Source: Alloprevotella rava (GTDB lineage: Bacteria; Bacteroidota; Bacteroidia; Bacteroidales; Bacteroidaceae). From it: 64,000 nt of DNA. Position 1 is the stretch's first letter. Each line of letters begins with the position of its first letter. Where the stretch lies: positions 248,001 through 312,000 of the forward strand of contig NZ_JACICA010000003.1 of the NCBI RefSeq assembly GCF_014195585.1, written 5' to 3'. This document shows, piece by piece, positions 39,093-47,570 of this stretch. Below the pieces are notes generated by a model. It was not told where the DNA came from and ran no database searches. It saw only the letters and a program-made list of their open reading frames with translations. The position numbers and the translations under genes are program-made.

Positions 39093-39110
39093 GAGGAAGT
39101 GAAGTAAAAG
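39093..39110 (+). repeat. Candidate attR: dnaK 3' end direct repeat, right copy
   Basis: GAGGAAGTGAAGTAAAAG again, here outside any gene. In the matching frame the preceding codons read D-I-F-E-E-V-K-stop, close to the DnaK tail D-A-D-F-E-E-V-K. Confidence 0.65.
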
Positions 39111-39128
39111 CATAAACAAGTATATTAC

Positions 39129-39168
39129 AACAAAAGAAGGGATTCTGATATTCTCCTCTTTTGTTTAA
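39129..39168 (+). terminator. Hairpin after the right repeat
   Basis: ACAAAAGA pairs with TCTTTTGT, with GG/CC inside, then TTTAAT. It could be the displaced native dnaK terminator or the island operon's terminator. Confidence 0.5.
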
Positions 39169-39186
39169 TCTAATTTAATGTAAACA

Positions 39187-39798
39187 ATGAGAAAAGAAGA
39201 TATCTTAAAGCAGGTGGTAGTGCAAGAGTATGGGGAGAAGAAGCACCCGAAACTTACTGAGAGTCAGTTATTACTTTCACCTGATCTTTATGAAGAGGTA
39301 AAGAGTATGTACAAAGAATTAGGAGGAACTCTTGAAAAACCTCCATTTAGGTTTGGTTCGTGGGATATTCCAACTCCTGAGTTTATTCTGGAATTGGATG
39401 AAGAGAATCATTTCAATAGATATAGATTACAAACCTTAAACTCTAATATTTATCAGGAAATAAAGGGTTTCCCTCTGGATTCATATAAGCAGTTCTGTAC
39501 ACAATACGAATCTTGTTGCTGTAAGCATGGAAAATATTGGAAAAACGATTCGTCAGAGAAGTTGTTTATAAAAAGTAATGATAATGGATGCTTAAATGGA
39601 ACTGGTAGTTCCAGATGGAGGCAGCGTGCCTTTTATGATTTCCTAAGGGATGTTACTGGACTTATAAAGGGAATTCCTGTTATTCGTTTGTCCGTTTATC
39701 AAACATTTAAGGGTAAGAAAGTACAAGAAATTATAGAGTCTAAAGATAAAGCCATGATTTTAGATTTGGTAAGGACTACGGTTGAAGAGTGGATGTAG
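39187..39798 (+). CDS. Hypothetical protein, possible nuclease fold
   Basis: 203-aa soluble protein I cannot name with confidence. The best landmark is FRFGSWDIPTPEFILELDEENHFNRYR (residues about 56-82), where D-x(8-9)-E-L-D-E and the following HFNRYR resemble a family annotated DUF7255 and loosely a PD-(D/E)xK-like arrangement. A CCCKHGKYW cysteine cluster follows (about 110). AT-rich like the island genes, but it lies 77 bp outside the right dnaK-tail repeat. Its own promoter is not obvious. Confidence 0.6.
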   Translation: MRKEDILKQVVVQEYGEKKHPKLTESQLLLSPDLYEEVKSMYKELGGTLEKPPFRFGSWDIPTPEFILELDEENHFNRYRLQTLNSNIYQEIKGFPLDSYKQFCTQYESCCCKHGKYWKNDSSEKLFIKSNDNGCLNGTGSSRWRQRAFYDFLRDVTGLIKGIPVIRLSVYQTFKGKKVQEIIESKDKAMILDLVRTTVEEWM

Positions 39799-39920
39799 GA
39801 ATTCACTTGCTACATTAATATGGTTTATCTACTTCTATCACCATTCTATAAATTCTGTAGCACTACAAAAGGTAGACAACGACGTCTCTGCATAACTCTC
39901 TCCTTATAAAAAGCGAGATT

Positions 39921-40090
39921 TTGTTGTCACGTTGTCACAGAAAAGGTAAAACTTTTTGATTATTAAATACTTAGATGGTGTGACAACAAAATTTTATTCT
40001 TAATTTGTTGTCACACTGTTGTCACGCTCGTAATACTAACATATTCAAGATGTTAGCAGGTAAGTGTGACAACGTGACGATGTGACAACA
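39921..40090. repeat. GTTGTCAC inverted-repeat block, copy B
   Basis: Two nested hairpin cassettes: TTGTTGTCACGTTGTCAC (39921-39938) with GTGTGACAACAAAA (about 39978-39991), then TTTGTTGTCACACTGTTGTC (about 40003-40022) with GTGTGACAACGTGACG through ACAACA (about 40065-40090). Followed about 70 bp later by AATAAGG copy 5. Confidence 0.85.
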
Positions 40091-40159
40091 GAAAAATAAG
40101 ATGGGGGAGAAGGAGGAGACAGGTGCATAATGTATGGTTTGCTTATTGATATGATCCAA

Positions 40160-40240
40160 TTTTAATAAGGGCGTCAGCTGATAGAATAAGGATATCAGTT
40201 GATAGGCTTATTGTATTTCTGAAAGCAATAAGGATATTTG
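40160..40240. repeat. AATAAGG/GTCAGCTGAC intergenic repeat, copy 5
   Basis: Contains TAATAAGGGCGTCAGCTGAT, GAATAAGGATATCAGTTGAT, GGCTTATTGTATTTCTG and GCAATAAGGATATTTGTGC. The remaining parts of the gap 39799-40324 show nothing else. Confidence 0.85.
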
Positions 40241-40324
40241 TGCTTTTTGCTGTTGCGCGTGTAGTTTCTTCTCGGAAATATTTCAGAAACGATTCAGAAG
40301 TTTCTTATTAGAAGTTTTGATAAA

Positions 40325-40368
40325 GAAAAAGCGGAAACCCTTTATTTATAAGAGATTTCCGCTTATTT
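40325..40368 (-). terminator. Terminator of tRNA-His
   Basis: On the minus strand AAGCGGAAAT and GTTTCCGCTT form a stem followed by TTTTCTTT. Confidence 0.8.
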
Positions 40369-40374
40369 TCTTTG

Positions 40375-40449
40375 GGTGCCCAGTGGGATTCGAACCCACG
40401 ACATTCAGAACCACAATCTGACGCTCTAACCAACTGAACTATGGGCACC
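40375..40449 (-). tRNA. tRNA-His (anticodon GTG)
   Basis: On the minus strand the cloverleaf reads GTGCCCA/TGGGCAC acceptor, D arm AGTTCAGTTGGTTAGAGC, anticodon loop TTGTGGT with GTG, and the T arm GTGGGTTCGAATCCCAC. An extra G precedes the acceptor (G-1) opposite C73, as tRNA-His requires. CCA is not encoded. Confidence 0.96.
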
Positions 40450-40567
40450 ATGTTATTGGTGTGCAATCCTTTTGGAATGCGAGTGCAAAAGTATTACAAA
40501 GTTTTGGAATGTGCAAGACTTCTGTGAACTTTTTTGCTTTTGTTCTTTTTCTTAACTGTAAACATTT

Positions 40568-41317
40568 TTATTGATCATCATTGCGAACATAACCTTGATA
40601 TTGGGGAGGAAGGTCGTTCATGATGGTTTGATAAGCTTCCTCCATGATAGTGCGGATGTCTTGTGTGCCTTGTCCAGAAGGATAGATAGGGGCATGGATG
40701 ATGAGTTCTAGCAGATGGCGTTTCACAAAGTTGAAGCCATCCTGGCGGCGGAGCACGTCAAACGAACCATTGATAGTGATGGGGACAACGGGTAATTGGA
40801 GCTCGTCAGCTAGTTGGAATGCTCCTTTGCGGAAAATGCCCATGTGTCCCGTGAAAGTGCGCGCTCCTTCGGGGAAGACAACGAGCGAAGTGCCGCCTTG
40901 TAGCGTTTGGCGGGCGTGGTCGTAGGTCTCCTTGATTTTACTCGGTCCTGATTTGTCAACGAAGATGTGGTGGGCTTTCTGGCAGGCGTAGCCAATGAGA
41001 GGAAGTTGGCGGAGTGCCTTTTTCATCATCCATTTGAAGTTGCGGTTCAAGAAACCATAGACGAGGAAGATGTCGAACGGGCCTTGGTGGTTGGCCACAA
41101 AAACATAGCTCTGACCGCTTTGTAGGTGTTCGCGACCAGTGACGCGGACGGGGAGCAGCAGGAGGCGGCAGATGAAGCGCCCCCAAAGCATTGCAGGATA
41201 GTAGCCCCAGAAGTGAGCATTGCCTACCATGCATCCAATGCTAGTGGCGAGTGCGGTTAGAATTGTGGCAAGAATGCCGAGGGGCAGAACGATGAGGAGT
41301 TGGTAAATGCGATACAT
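40568..41317 (-). CDS. plsC: 1-acyl-sn-glycerol-3-phosphate acyltransferase
   Basis: 249-aa membrane-associated enzyme that acylates lysophosphatidic acid in phospholipid synthesis. N-terminal hydrophobic segment (about 5-30), then the catalytic NHQGPFD (His77, Asp82, the HX4D box) and the phosphate-binding FPEGARTF (about 150). Length fits the family. Last gene of a five-gene minus-strand cluster, 28 bp after the phosphoesterase. Confidence 0.93.
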   Translation of the reverse strand: MYRIYQLLIVLPLGILATILTALATSIGCMVGNAHFWGYYPAMLWGRFICRLLLLPVRVTGREHLQSGQSYVFVANHQGPFDIFLVYGFLNRNFKWMMKKALRQLPLIGYACQKAHHIFVDKSGPSKIKETYDHARQTLQGGTSLVVFPEGARTFTGHMGIFRKGAFQLADELQLPVVPITINGSFDVLRRQDGFNFVKRHLLELIIHAPIYPSGQGTQDIRTIMEEAYQTIMNDLPPQYQGYVRNDDQ

Positions 41318-41345
41318 TTGGGGAATGTGCTAATTAGGAAATGTG

Positions 41346-42518
41346 CTAATGTGCTAATGGAGAGTCTAAGGTGATAATGTCTATTTCGGGCCACGCACCA
41401 AAGCGGAAGGGAAGGAGAACTTCACCTACGCCAGGATTGACAAGGAGAGCTTGATTGCCTTGTTGGTAAAGACCGCTCCATTGCGGATAGAACCACGCTG
41501 CGGGTGACCATTTGCCAATCTGGAGCTGCATGGCGTGGGTGTGACCAGAAAGCATGAGCGGAATGTCGGTGTTTGGTAGAATCTGTGCTTCCCAATAGCT
41601 GGGGTCGTGTTGTAAAAGGAGTTGGAAGCAGTTGGGCGAAAGGTTTTTGCGTGCCTGCTGTAGTTTTGCGCGGCGTGGAAAGTTTGGTCGGTTTCCGTGA
41701 TTCTCTAATCCTATGACTGCAATAGAATCGTTGCCGCGATGAAGGATGAGATTTTCGTTGAGCAGGAGCTTCCAGCCCATATTGCGTTCCTCTTGCTGGA
41801 GCTGACGAACAGCAGCAAGGCGTTCGGCAGTGTTGTTCCAACGGAAATAAGTCAAATAGTCGTGATTGCCCATGACGCTCACCACGCCATCTCGCGCCTT
41901 GAGTTGGCTGAGAATGTTTCGGAAAGGTTCAATCTCTTGAACGTGATAGTTCACCAGGTCACCTACAAAGATAATAAGATCTGGTTGTTGCACATTGATG
42001 CTGTCGACGATTTGCTGCACCACATCTTGATGGTGGCGGAGAGTGCCGAGATGGAGGTCGGAGATGAGCGCGATGCGGTAGCCTTTGAATTGTGGCGGAA
42101 TAGAAGAATGAGTAAACGTAAATTGTTTCGTTTGTATGCGCTTATACCCCAGTGTGAAACTATAGAGCATAAGTATGAAACTGAATGCTCCGACAAGGTA
42201 CGCGCTAACGGTCATGCTACGTCGAAAGAGCTTCTGCTTCTTCCCTATGCGCCCGATGAGCAACAATAAGGCGGTGAGCGTTTCGGGCACAACAAGGCAG
42301 AGAGTGGCGGAAAGCAGAAAACCTTTCACGGCATCAGCTGTCATGGTGTAGCTCTCATTGATGGCCATGAATGTTAGAGCCAAGAGCAAGAGCAGATGGG
42401 GAAGCGCAAAGAGCAAGCGTACCCAGCGCGGCCATTTGTTGCGAAAAACGAGGCGGTCTATACCCCAAGACGGAAGAGTCAGTAGGGCAATGAGCAATAT
42501 AAGAATACGAGCTATCAT
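41346..42518 (-). CDS. Membrane-anchored metallophosphoesterase
   Basis: 390 aa. Four hydrophobic segments in about residues 1-130 anchor a calcineurin-like catalytic domain (about 145-385). Metal-site motifs are in order: ISDLHLG, FVGDLVNYH, GNHDYLTYF, LLQHDPS and LSGHTHAMQ. This layout resembles YkuE-like enzymes that act on lipid or nucleotide pyrophosphates, but the substrate is unknown. Start overlaps the stop of the upstream MetH-activation gene by 4 bp (ATGA type), so the two are translationally coupled. Confidence 0.88.
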   Translation of the reverse strand: MIARILILLIALLTLPSWGIDRLVFRNKWPRWVRLLFALPHLLLLLALTFMAINESYTMTADAVKGFLLSATLCLVVPETLTALLLLIGRIGKKQKLFRRSMTVSAYLVGAFSFILMLYSFTLGYKRIQTKQFTFTHSSIPPQFKGYRIALISDLHLGTLRHHQDVVQQIVDSINVQQPDLIIFVGDLVNYHVQEIEPFRNILSQLKARDGVVSVMGNHDYLTYFRWNNTAERLAAVRQLQQEERNMGWKLLLNENLILHRGNDSIAVIGLENHGNRPNFPRRAKLQQARKNLSPNCFQLLLQHDPSYWEAQILPNTDIPLMLSGHTHAMQLQIGKWSPAAWFYPQWSGLYQQGNQALLVNPGVGEVLLPFRFGAWPEIDIITLDSPLAH

Positions 42519-43435
42519 TCGAGATTGCGTGATAAGAATTTGCGTAGTTGTGGAATAGGGAGATTGCGGCGGCGCGCATAGTCTTGGAACTGATCTTCGC
42601 CAATGCGTCCAATCCCAAAATAGTATGTGCTAGGGTGGCCGAAGAGCAGTCCGCATGCCGAGGCGTGCGGCAGCATCATGCCCGTCTCCGTGAGTTGGAT
42701 ACCGATGCGTCCAAAGTTTAGAACCTCGTCGAGCAAGAAGATAATGGATTGATCAGGTATTTGCGGATAACCCACAGCAGGGCGTATGCCTTGGTATTCT
42801 TCATTCCATATTTGTTCGTGTGTGAGATGCTCATCGGGAGCGTAACCCCAATAGATGCGGCGCACATCGCGGTGCATCAGCTCGGCCGTGGCTTCGGCCA
42901 GTCGGTCGCAGACTGTTTGGTAGAGCATGCGCTCATAATCGTCAGCAAACGACTCCACTTGACCATCGGAGCGATGAAAAGAGACGCAGAAGATGCCCAT
43001 GACTGAAGCTATATCGTCCTTGATATAGAGTTCGCGAGGGCGAATGAAGTCGGACAAGCACAAGTGAGGATCTCCAGCGTGCTGAACGTGCTGCTGCCTA
43101 AGGAAGGGAATGCTCCATCGCCCTCGAAAATCCTCCACGATAATATCCTCTTCCTCTGACCAAGCCGGATAGAGCCCGAAGCGGGCAAAACCTTTGTGCG
43201 TGCGGTCGAGGCGGTTGATCATGCGTGAGGCGTCATCAAATAGTTTTGAGGCTTCTTTGGCTGCTGCTCTGTCCTCTTCAGGGAAACTATTGATCCATTC
43301 TTGTCGGCAAGCTGGGCAGTTGTGAACGGCCGTCACGCCCGCAAAGCGAGGTTGGAGATTCCACGCGTTGAAGAAGAACGGCCAGTTGATAACTTCGGCC
43401 AGCGTATGAGCGTAGTATTTCAGTTCTTTAGTCAT
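42515..43435 (-). CDS. Stand-alone methionine synthase reactivation domain protein
   Basis: 306-aa protein equivalent to the C-terminal AdoMet-binding activation domain of B12-dependent methionine synthase MetH. Matching segments are VINWPFFFNAWNL (about 15-27), LSDFIRP, DDYERMLYQTVCDRLAEATAEL, YQGIRPAVGYPQIPD (215-228) and YYFGIGRIGEDQFQDYARR (271-289). In MetH this module binds SAM for reductive remethylation of oxidised cobalamin. The catalytic modules are not in this window. An inserted CPAC pair (Cys40, Cys43) near the N-terminus is not a feature I know from MetH. Coupled by 4-bp overlaps to pyrC and the phosphoesterase. Confidence 0.85.
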   Translation of the reverse strand: MTKELKYYAHTLAEVINWPFFFNAWNLQPRFAGVTAVHNCPACRQEWINSFPEEDRAAAKEASKLFDDASRMINRLDRTHKGFARFGLYPAWSEEEDIIVEDFRGRWSIPFLRQQHVQHAGDPHLCLSDFIRPRELYIKDDIASVMGIFCVSFHRSDGQVESFADDYERMLYQTVCDRLAEATAELMHRDVRRIYWGYAPDEHLTHEQIWNEEYQGIRPAVGYPQIPDQSIIFLLDEVLNFGRIGIQLTETGMMLPHASACGLLFGHPSTYYFGIGRIGEDQFQDYARRRNLPIPQLRKFLSRNLE

Positions 43436-44772
43436 CGGGAGAAGCTAACAGGCAATCCGTGGAGGTTTTCGTCCACGAGGTGTCCTTTATTATATATAAG
43501 GTCTCCGTTGCAATATGTTTTCTCAATACGCCAACGGAAGGTATGGCCTTCCAACGGACTCCAATTGCACTTGCTGCGAATCTGATTCGGGGTAAGTGTC
43601 CACGGGCTATTGGGACGCACCAATACGAGGTCGGCCTTGTAGCCTTCGCGCAAGAAACCGCGATTTTCCACCTGATAAATCTTGGCTGGATTATGGCACA
43701 TGAGTTCCACAAGGCGCTCGATGCTGAGCACACCCTCATTGGTGAGTCTGAGCATGGCTGGTAAGGAAAATTGTATCATGGGCATTCCCGATGTGGCACG
43801 TGCTGCTCCGCCCACTTTATCCCTCAGGTGGTGAGGCGCATGGTCGGTAGCGATGGTTGAGATAGTGCCATCGTTGAGCGCACGGCGCAGGGCATCGCGG
43901 TCGGCGCGTGTTTTGATGGATGGGTTACACTTGATGCGGCTGCCCAATCGGATGTAGTCTTCATCGCAAAAGAGCAGATGTGGAACGCATACTTCCGCCG
44001 TGATTTGCGGATCGGTAGGGCTGAATAGCTCCAGTTCGCGTGCGGTGGATATGTGAGCCACGTGGAGTCGTGTTCCGTATTCTCGCGCCAGAGCCACTGC
44101 TTCAGCCGTTGATTTGTAGCACGCCTCGGCAGAACGGATCAGTCCGTGATAGCGCATATCAGGATCAGCTCCATATTTCTCTTTGTAGGCCGTCATGTTA
44201 GCAGAGATGGTGGGCGTGTCCTCGCAGTGGACCATCAGGAGCGTGGGAACATTCTCAAAAATGTAGCGGAGAACCTTTTTGTTGTCGACGAGCATATTTC
44301 CCGTGGAAGCTCCCATGAAGAGTTTCACGCCAGCAATGCTGCGCCACTTGAGTTGTGGCAATAGTTCGTAATTGTTGAGCGTAGCACCAAAATAAAGTCC
44401 GAAATTGACATGACTCTTTGTAGCTGCCATGTCGTATTTTTCGCTGAAAGCTTCGAGAGTTGTAGTGGTAGGCAGCGTATTAGGCATATCAAAAACAGTG
44501 GTTACACCTCCCGCTGCGGCAGCGTAGCTCTCCGTTTCGAAGTCGGCTTTTTCCGTCAGACCAGGATCACGGAAGTGGACATGCTCGTCAATGACGCCTG
44601 GAAGCAGGTAGCAGCCCTCAGCATCCACCACTTCCATGGGCGGCTCATCTGGGATGGCGTCTTTTCCCTCCAAAATTTGGCCTATCTGGTTGTTATCTAT
44701 CAAAAGAGAACCGACAAACTGTCGGCCCTCGTTAACAATAATAGCATTCTTTATTTGAATCCTTTTGCGCAT
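43432..44772 (-). CDS. pyrC: Dihydroorotase
   Basis: 446-aa class I dihydroorotase of de novo pyrimidine synthesis, an amidohydrolase interconverting carbamoyl-aspartate and dihydroorotate. Metal ligands appear in DEHVHFRDPG, with GVTTVFDMPNT, LHVAHISTARE and the distal metal Asp in TDHAPH. I start at ATG 44772 (MRKRIQIKNAI); the frame runs 23 codons further upstream without family similarity. Its stop overlaps the MetH-activation gene start. Confidence 0.94.
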   Translation of the reverse strand: MRKRIQIKNAIIVNEGRQFVGSLLIDNNQIGQILEGKDAIPDEPPMEVVDAEGCYLLPGVIDEHVHFRDPGLTEKADFETESYAAAAGGVTTVFDMPNTLPTTTTLEAFSEKYDMAATKSHVNFGLYFGATLNNYELLPQLKWRSIAGVKLFMGASTGNMLVDNKKVLRYIFENVPTLLMVHCEDTPTISANMTAYKEKYGADPDMRYHGLIRSAEACYKSTAEAVALAREYGTRLHVAHISTARELELFSPTDPQITAEVCVPHLLFCDEDYIRLGSRIKCNPSIKTRADRDALRRALNDGTISTIATDHAPHHLRDKVGGAARATSGMPMIQFSLPAMLRLTNEGVLSIERLVELMCHNPAKIYQVENRGFLREGYKADLVLVRPNSPWTLTPNQIRSKCNWSPLEGHTFRWRIEKTYCNGDLIYNKGHLVDENLHGLPVSFSR

Positions 44773-44863
44773 AGTTCTGTTGTGAAATGAAAAGAGTGTG
44801 ATGATTGCGTATTGCAACTGTAGCAATGACAAAAACCACAAAACGCCCCATTGGTGGGGCTTT

Positions 44864-45619
44864 CTACTTATTTTTTCTCGGCTTGATTTGTCCGGTCATT
44901 GCTGCCCAACGCAGGCGCATAACGCCGAAGAGTGCTTCGCCAAAGATGCCGCCACTCATCTTGCTCGTGCCTTCGCAGCGATTGACGAAAATAACAGGTA
45001 CTTCTTTGATTTTGAAACCCAACTTATAAGCCGTGAATTTCATCTCGATTTGGAAAGCGTAGCCCTTGAAGCGGATGGCGTCGAGATCTATGGTTTCGAG
45101 CACCTGACGGCGGTAACATTTGAATCCCGCGGTTGTGTCGTGGAGCTTCACGCCCAAGATGGTGCGTACATATTTAGAAGCGTAGTAGCTCATGAGCACG
45201 CGCCCCATCGGCCAGTTGACAACATTGACACCACTCACATAGCGCGAACCGATGGCTACATCTGCACCGTCCGTTGCACAAGCTTCGTAGAGTCGCGGCA
45301 GGTCTTTCGGGTCGTGGCTGAAGTCGGCATCCATCTCAAAGATATAGTCGTACTTCTGTTCGATAGCCCATTTGAACCCTGCAATATAGGCCGTACCCAG
45401 TCCGAGTTTGCCGCTGCGCTCTATGATAAAGAGGCGCTCCTTGAACTCGTCTTCCATGAGGCGTTTCACAATGGCGGCGGTGCCGTCGGGGGAGCCATCG
45501 TCGATAACGAGGATGTTGAACGCGTGTGGACCGAGGCCAAGGACGGCTCGGATTATCTTTTCAATGTTTTCTTTCTCATTGTATGTTGGTATGATTACAA
45601 TGCTGTCGCTTCTGTCCAT
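44864..45619 (-). CDS. Polyprenol monophosphomannose synthase-like GT2 glycosyltransferase
   Basis: 251-aa GT2 enzyme predicted to transfer a hexose, usually mannose from GDP-mannose, to a polyprenol phosphate on the cytoplasmic membrane face. Motifs: IIPTYNEKENI near the N-terminus, DDGSPDGT (about 37-44), EMDADFSHDP (about 95, with the metal-binding DAD), and GSRYVSG. No C-terminal membrane domain, matching the soluble Dpm1 class. First gene of the minus-strand cluster, 91 bp before pyrC. Confidence 0.9.
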   Translation of the reverse strand: MDRSDSIVIIPTYNEKENIEKIIRAVLGLGPHAFNILVIDDGSPDGTAAIVKRLMEDEFKERLFIIERSGKLGLGTAYIAGFKWAIEQKYDYIFEMDADFSHDPKDLPRLYEACATDGADVAIGSRYVSGVNVVNWPMGRVLMSYYASKYVRTILGVKLHDTTAGFKCYRRQVLETIDLDAIRFKGYAFQIEMKFTAYKLGFKIKEVPVIFVNRCEGTSKMSGGIFGEALFGVMRLRWAAMTGQIKPRKNK

Positions 45620-46255
45620 AGTTGAAATGGTGTTTTATTATATCTGTGGCGAAGTTAGAGAATTATTGCCGATTTTCCCAAACGAAAGCGAAGTTTTTTA
45701 GTTCCTCTTCTGTTATGGCACAATAAGGCTGTGCGTTGGAAAAAGGGGGAGAGAAACGCCCTTTTTAGGATGGCTTTAGAAGCTCTTAAAGCGGCCTAAA
45801 AATATCCTTATTGTGTCAGCTGATACAATAAGGAAGCCAGCTGACGCAATAAGGATGTCAGCTGACAGCCTTATTGTATTTTTGCTCTTCTTTATTACCC
45901 TGTAAAACAGATGCTTATGGTTCTGCTTTGAGGCCTTTCTATTGTGTTTGAAGAGGGATGAGGCTGAGGGCGTTTGCTGTGATCAGACGAAAATCCTTGT
46001 TTCTTATCATTGCGGAAATTATCTTCAAAAAACGCAGATAGTTATAGTTAGAAGTTGCTTAAATAAATTTTTATAATTGTCCTTATATATAACTATGACT
46101 ACAGGGAAAGTGTTTGGGGTGAAAGGAGCTGATTTAGATTCAGCGAAATGTATCCGCTTTTTTCTGGTGTGCAGTTATTAGAGCATAGGCGTTCAGCATC
46201 ATTAGCTTTATCGGAATTCCATTTAAGAGCACTCTGCATAAAAAAAAGTAAAAGC
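45620..46255. other. Intergenic region between divergent dpm-like and tlpA-like genes
   Basis: Contains AATAAGG copy 6 (45798-45885). 45620-45795 and 45886-46255 show no gene or structure I can name. Confidence 0.6.
45798..45885. repeat. AATAAGG/GTCAGCTGAC intergenic repeat, copy 6
   Basis: CCTTATTGTGTCAGCTGATA, ACAATAAGGAAGCCAGCTGA, GCAATAAGGATGTCAGCTGA and CAGCCTTATTGTATTTTTG. Four AATAAGG cores separated by CAGCTGA palindromes. A solitary CACAATAAGG lies upstream at about 45719. Confidence 0.85.
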
Positions 46256-46257
46256 TA

Positions 46258-46286
46258 TTGGTATGTTCCAAAAAACATTACCTTTG
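46258..46286 (+). promoter_or_regulatory. Promoter of the TlpA-like gene
   Basis: -33 TTG (46258-46260), 18-nt spacer, -7 TACCTTTG (46279-46286), 27 bp before the ATG at 46314. Confidence 0.7.
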
Positions 46287-46313
46287 CAAAAAGTAATATT
46301 CAAACTAATCAAT

Positions 46314-47390
46314 ATGAAAAAAATAGCAGCGTTGGCACTTGCGCTTTTAGCCATGCCGACCTTTGCACAGAAGTATTCTATTACGGGACAAGTTCCCAAG
46401 GAGCTCAAAAAGGTGTATCTCTACAACTTCGAGTCGAAGAATGATCAAACCCCCGACAGCGTGGTGGTCAAGGATGGCCGCTTTAGCTTTTCAGGCGATG
46501 CGCAGGGAAAACTCTTTGCGATGCTTTTTGCTAAGGATGGAGAGTATTCTGTTCCCGTAGTTTTGGACGGAGATGTGAAAGTGGATCTTGTGAAAAAGGT
46601 TCTTGCAGGTACGAGCGAAAACGAAAAACTCTCTGCCGCGCTTCAGCAACTTGAGTCTAACTCTGCCGCTATGCAGAGCGTGATGAGCGAAGTGCGAAAA
46701 TATCAAGAGGAAGGAAAAGAAATGCCCGAATCACTACAGCAACGTTTGGAGAGCGCGTATGAGGCGGCGATAGAGGGACTAGTTGCTAATGTGAAAAAGA
46801 TATGTGATGCAAATATGCAGTCCATATTCCCCGCTTACTTCATCAGCTCTTACTTTAACAGCATGGATAAGGCCGATATCATTCGATATGCCGATTCTAA
46901 CGCCTCTTTTATGAACGTGGGGATGCTCAAGCGTTTGCGCGCGAGTGTTGAAGGTTGGAAACGTCAGCAACCAGGCGTGATGTTTACCGATATTGAATTG
47001 GCCGATACGGCAGGTGTTCAGCATAAGCTTTCCGAGTATGTAGGTAAAGGCAACTATGTGTTGATTGATTTCTGGGCAAGTTGGTGTGGACCTTGTATGC
47101 GTGAAATGCCTCAAGTGAAGGCACTCTATGATAAGTATCATTCAAAAGGTTTCGACATTGTTGGCTTGAGCTTCGACCGCGAACATAAGAATTGGGTGGG
47201 GGCTATTAAGCGCAAAGGGCTGAATTGGCATCATCTCTCCGATTTGAAGTACTGGGATACGATTGCAGGGCGCACGTATGGCGTCAACTCCATACCAGCT
47301 ACGTTGCTGATAGGACCTGATGGTAAAATCGTGGCAGCTAATCTTCACGGAGAAGAACTCGCTGCAAAGTTGAAAGAAATTTACGAGTAA
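46314..47390 (+). CDS. TlpA-family thioredoxin-like protein with DUF4369 domain
   Basis: 358-aa exported redox protein. Signal peptide MKKIAALALALLAMPTFA (1-18), which decides the start at 46314; an upstream in-frame ATG at 46263 would bury it and lies before the -7 box. An N-terminal DUF4369-like beta domain (about 20-110) and a helical linker precede a C-terminal AhpC/TSA-thioredoxin domain with WCGPC (257-261). It probably reduces disulfides in the periplasm or at the outer face. Monocistronic. Confidence 0.92.
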   Translation: MKKIAALALALLAMPTFAQKYSITGQVPKELKKVYLYNFESKNDQTPDSVVVKDGRFSFSGDAQGKLFAMLFAKDGEYSVPVVLDGDVKVDLVKKVLAGTSENEKLSAALQQLESNSAAMQSVMSEVRKYQEEGKEMPESLQQRLESAYEAAIEGLVANVKKICDANMQSIFPAYFISSYFNSMDKADIIRYADSNASFMNVGMLKRLRASVEGWKRQQPGVMFTDIELADTAGVQHKLSEYVGKGNYVLIDFWASWCGPCMREMPQVKALYDKYHSKGFDIVGLSFDREHKNWVGAIKRKGLNWHHLSDLKYWDTIAGRTYGVNSIPATLLIGPDGKIVAANLHGEELAAKLKEIYE

Positions 47391-47515
47391 ATTCAAATAT
47401 AAAGAAGTGCGGACTTTGCAAGGAATTAAGCCAAATGACTTGTGATGTCCGCGCTTTCTTTATTTAGCTATCGGTTTTAACGATAGTAGGTATAGATAAA
47501 AAGATTATAGAAACA

Positions 47516-47546
47516 TTTGCGGGGCTTGCAATATAGCGTACTTTTG
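47516..47546 (+). promoter_or_regulatory. Consensus promoter of the small membrane peptide-LysR operon
   Basis: -33 TTTG (47516-47519), exactly 19 nt, -7 TACTTTTG (47539-47546): a full match to the Bacteroidetes housekeeping consensus, 24 bp before the small ORF. Confidence 0.8.
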
Positions 47547-47570
47547 CAATCGAAAACAGAAGGTAACGTT

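Noticed and set aside
19341-40090. GTTGTCAC blocks as CRISPR repeats
   Set aside because: The units are inverted and nested, not evenly spaced direct repeats, and no cas genes are in the window.
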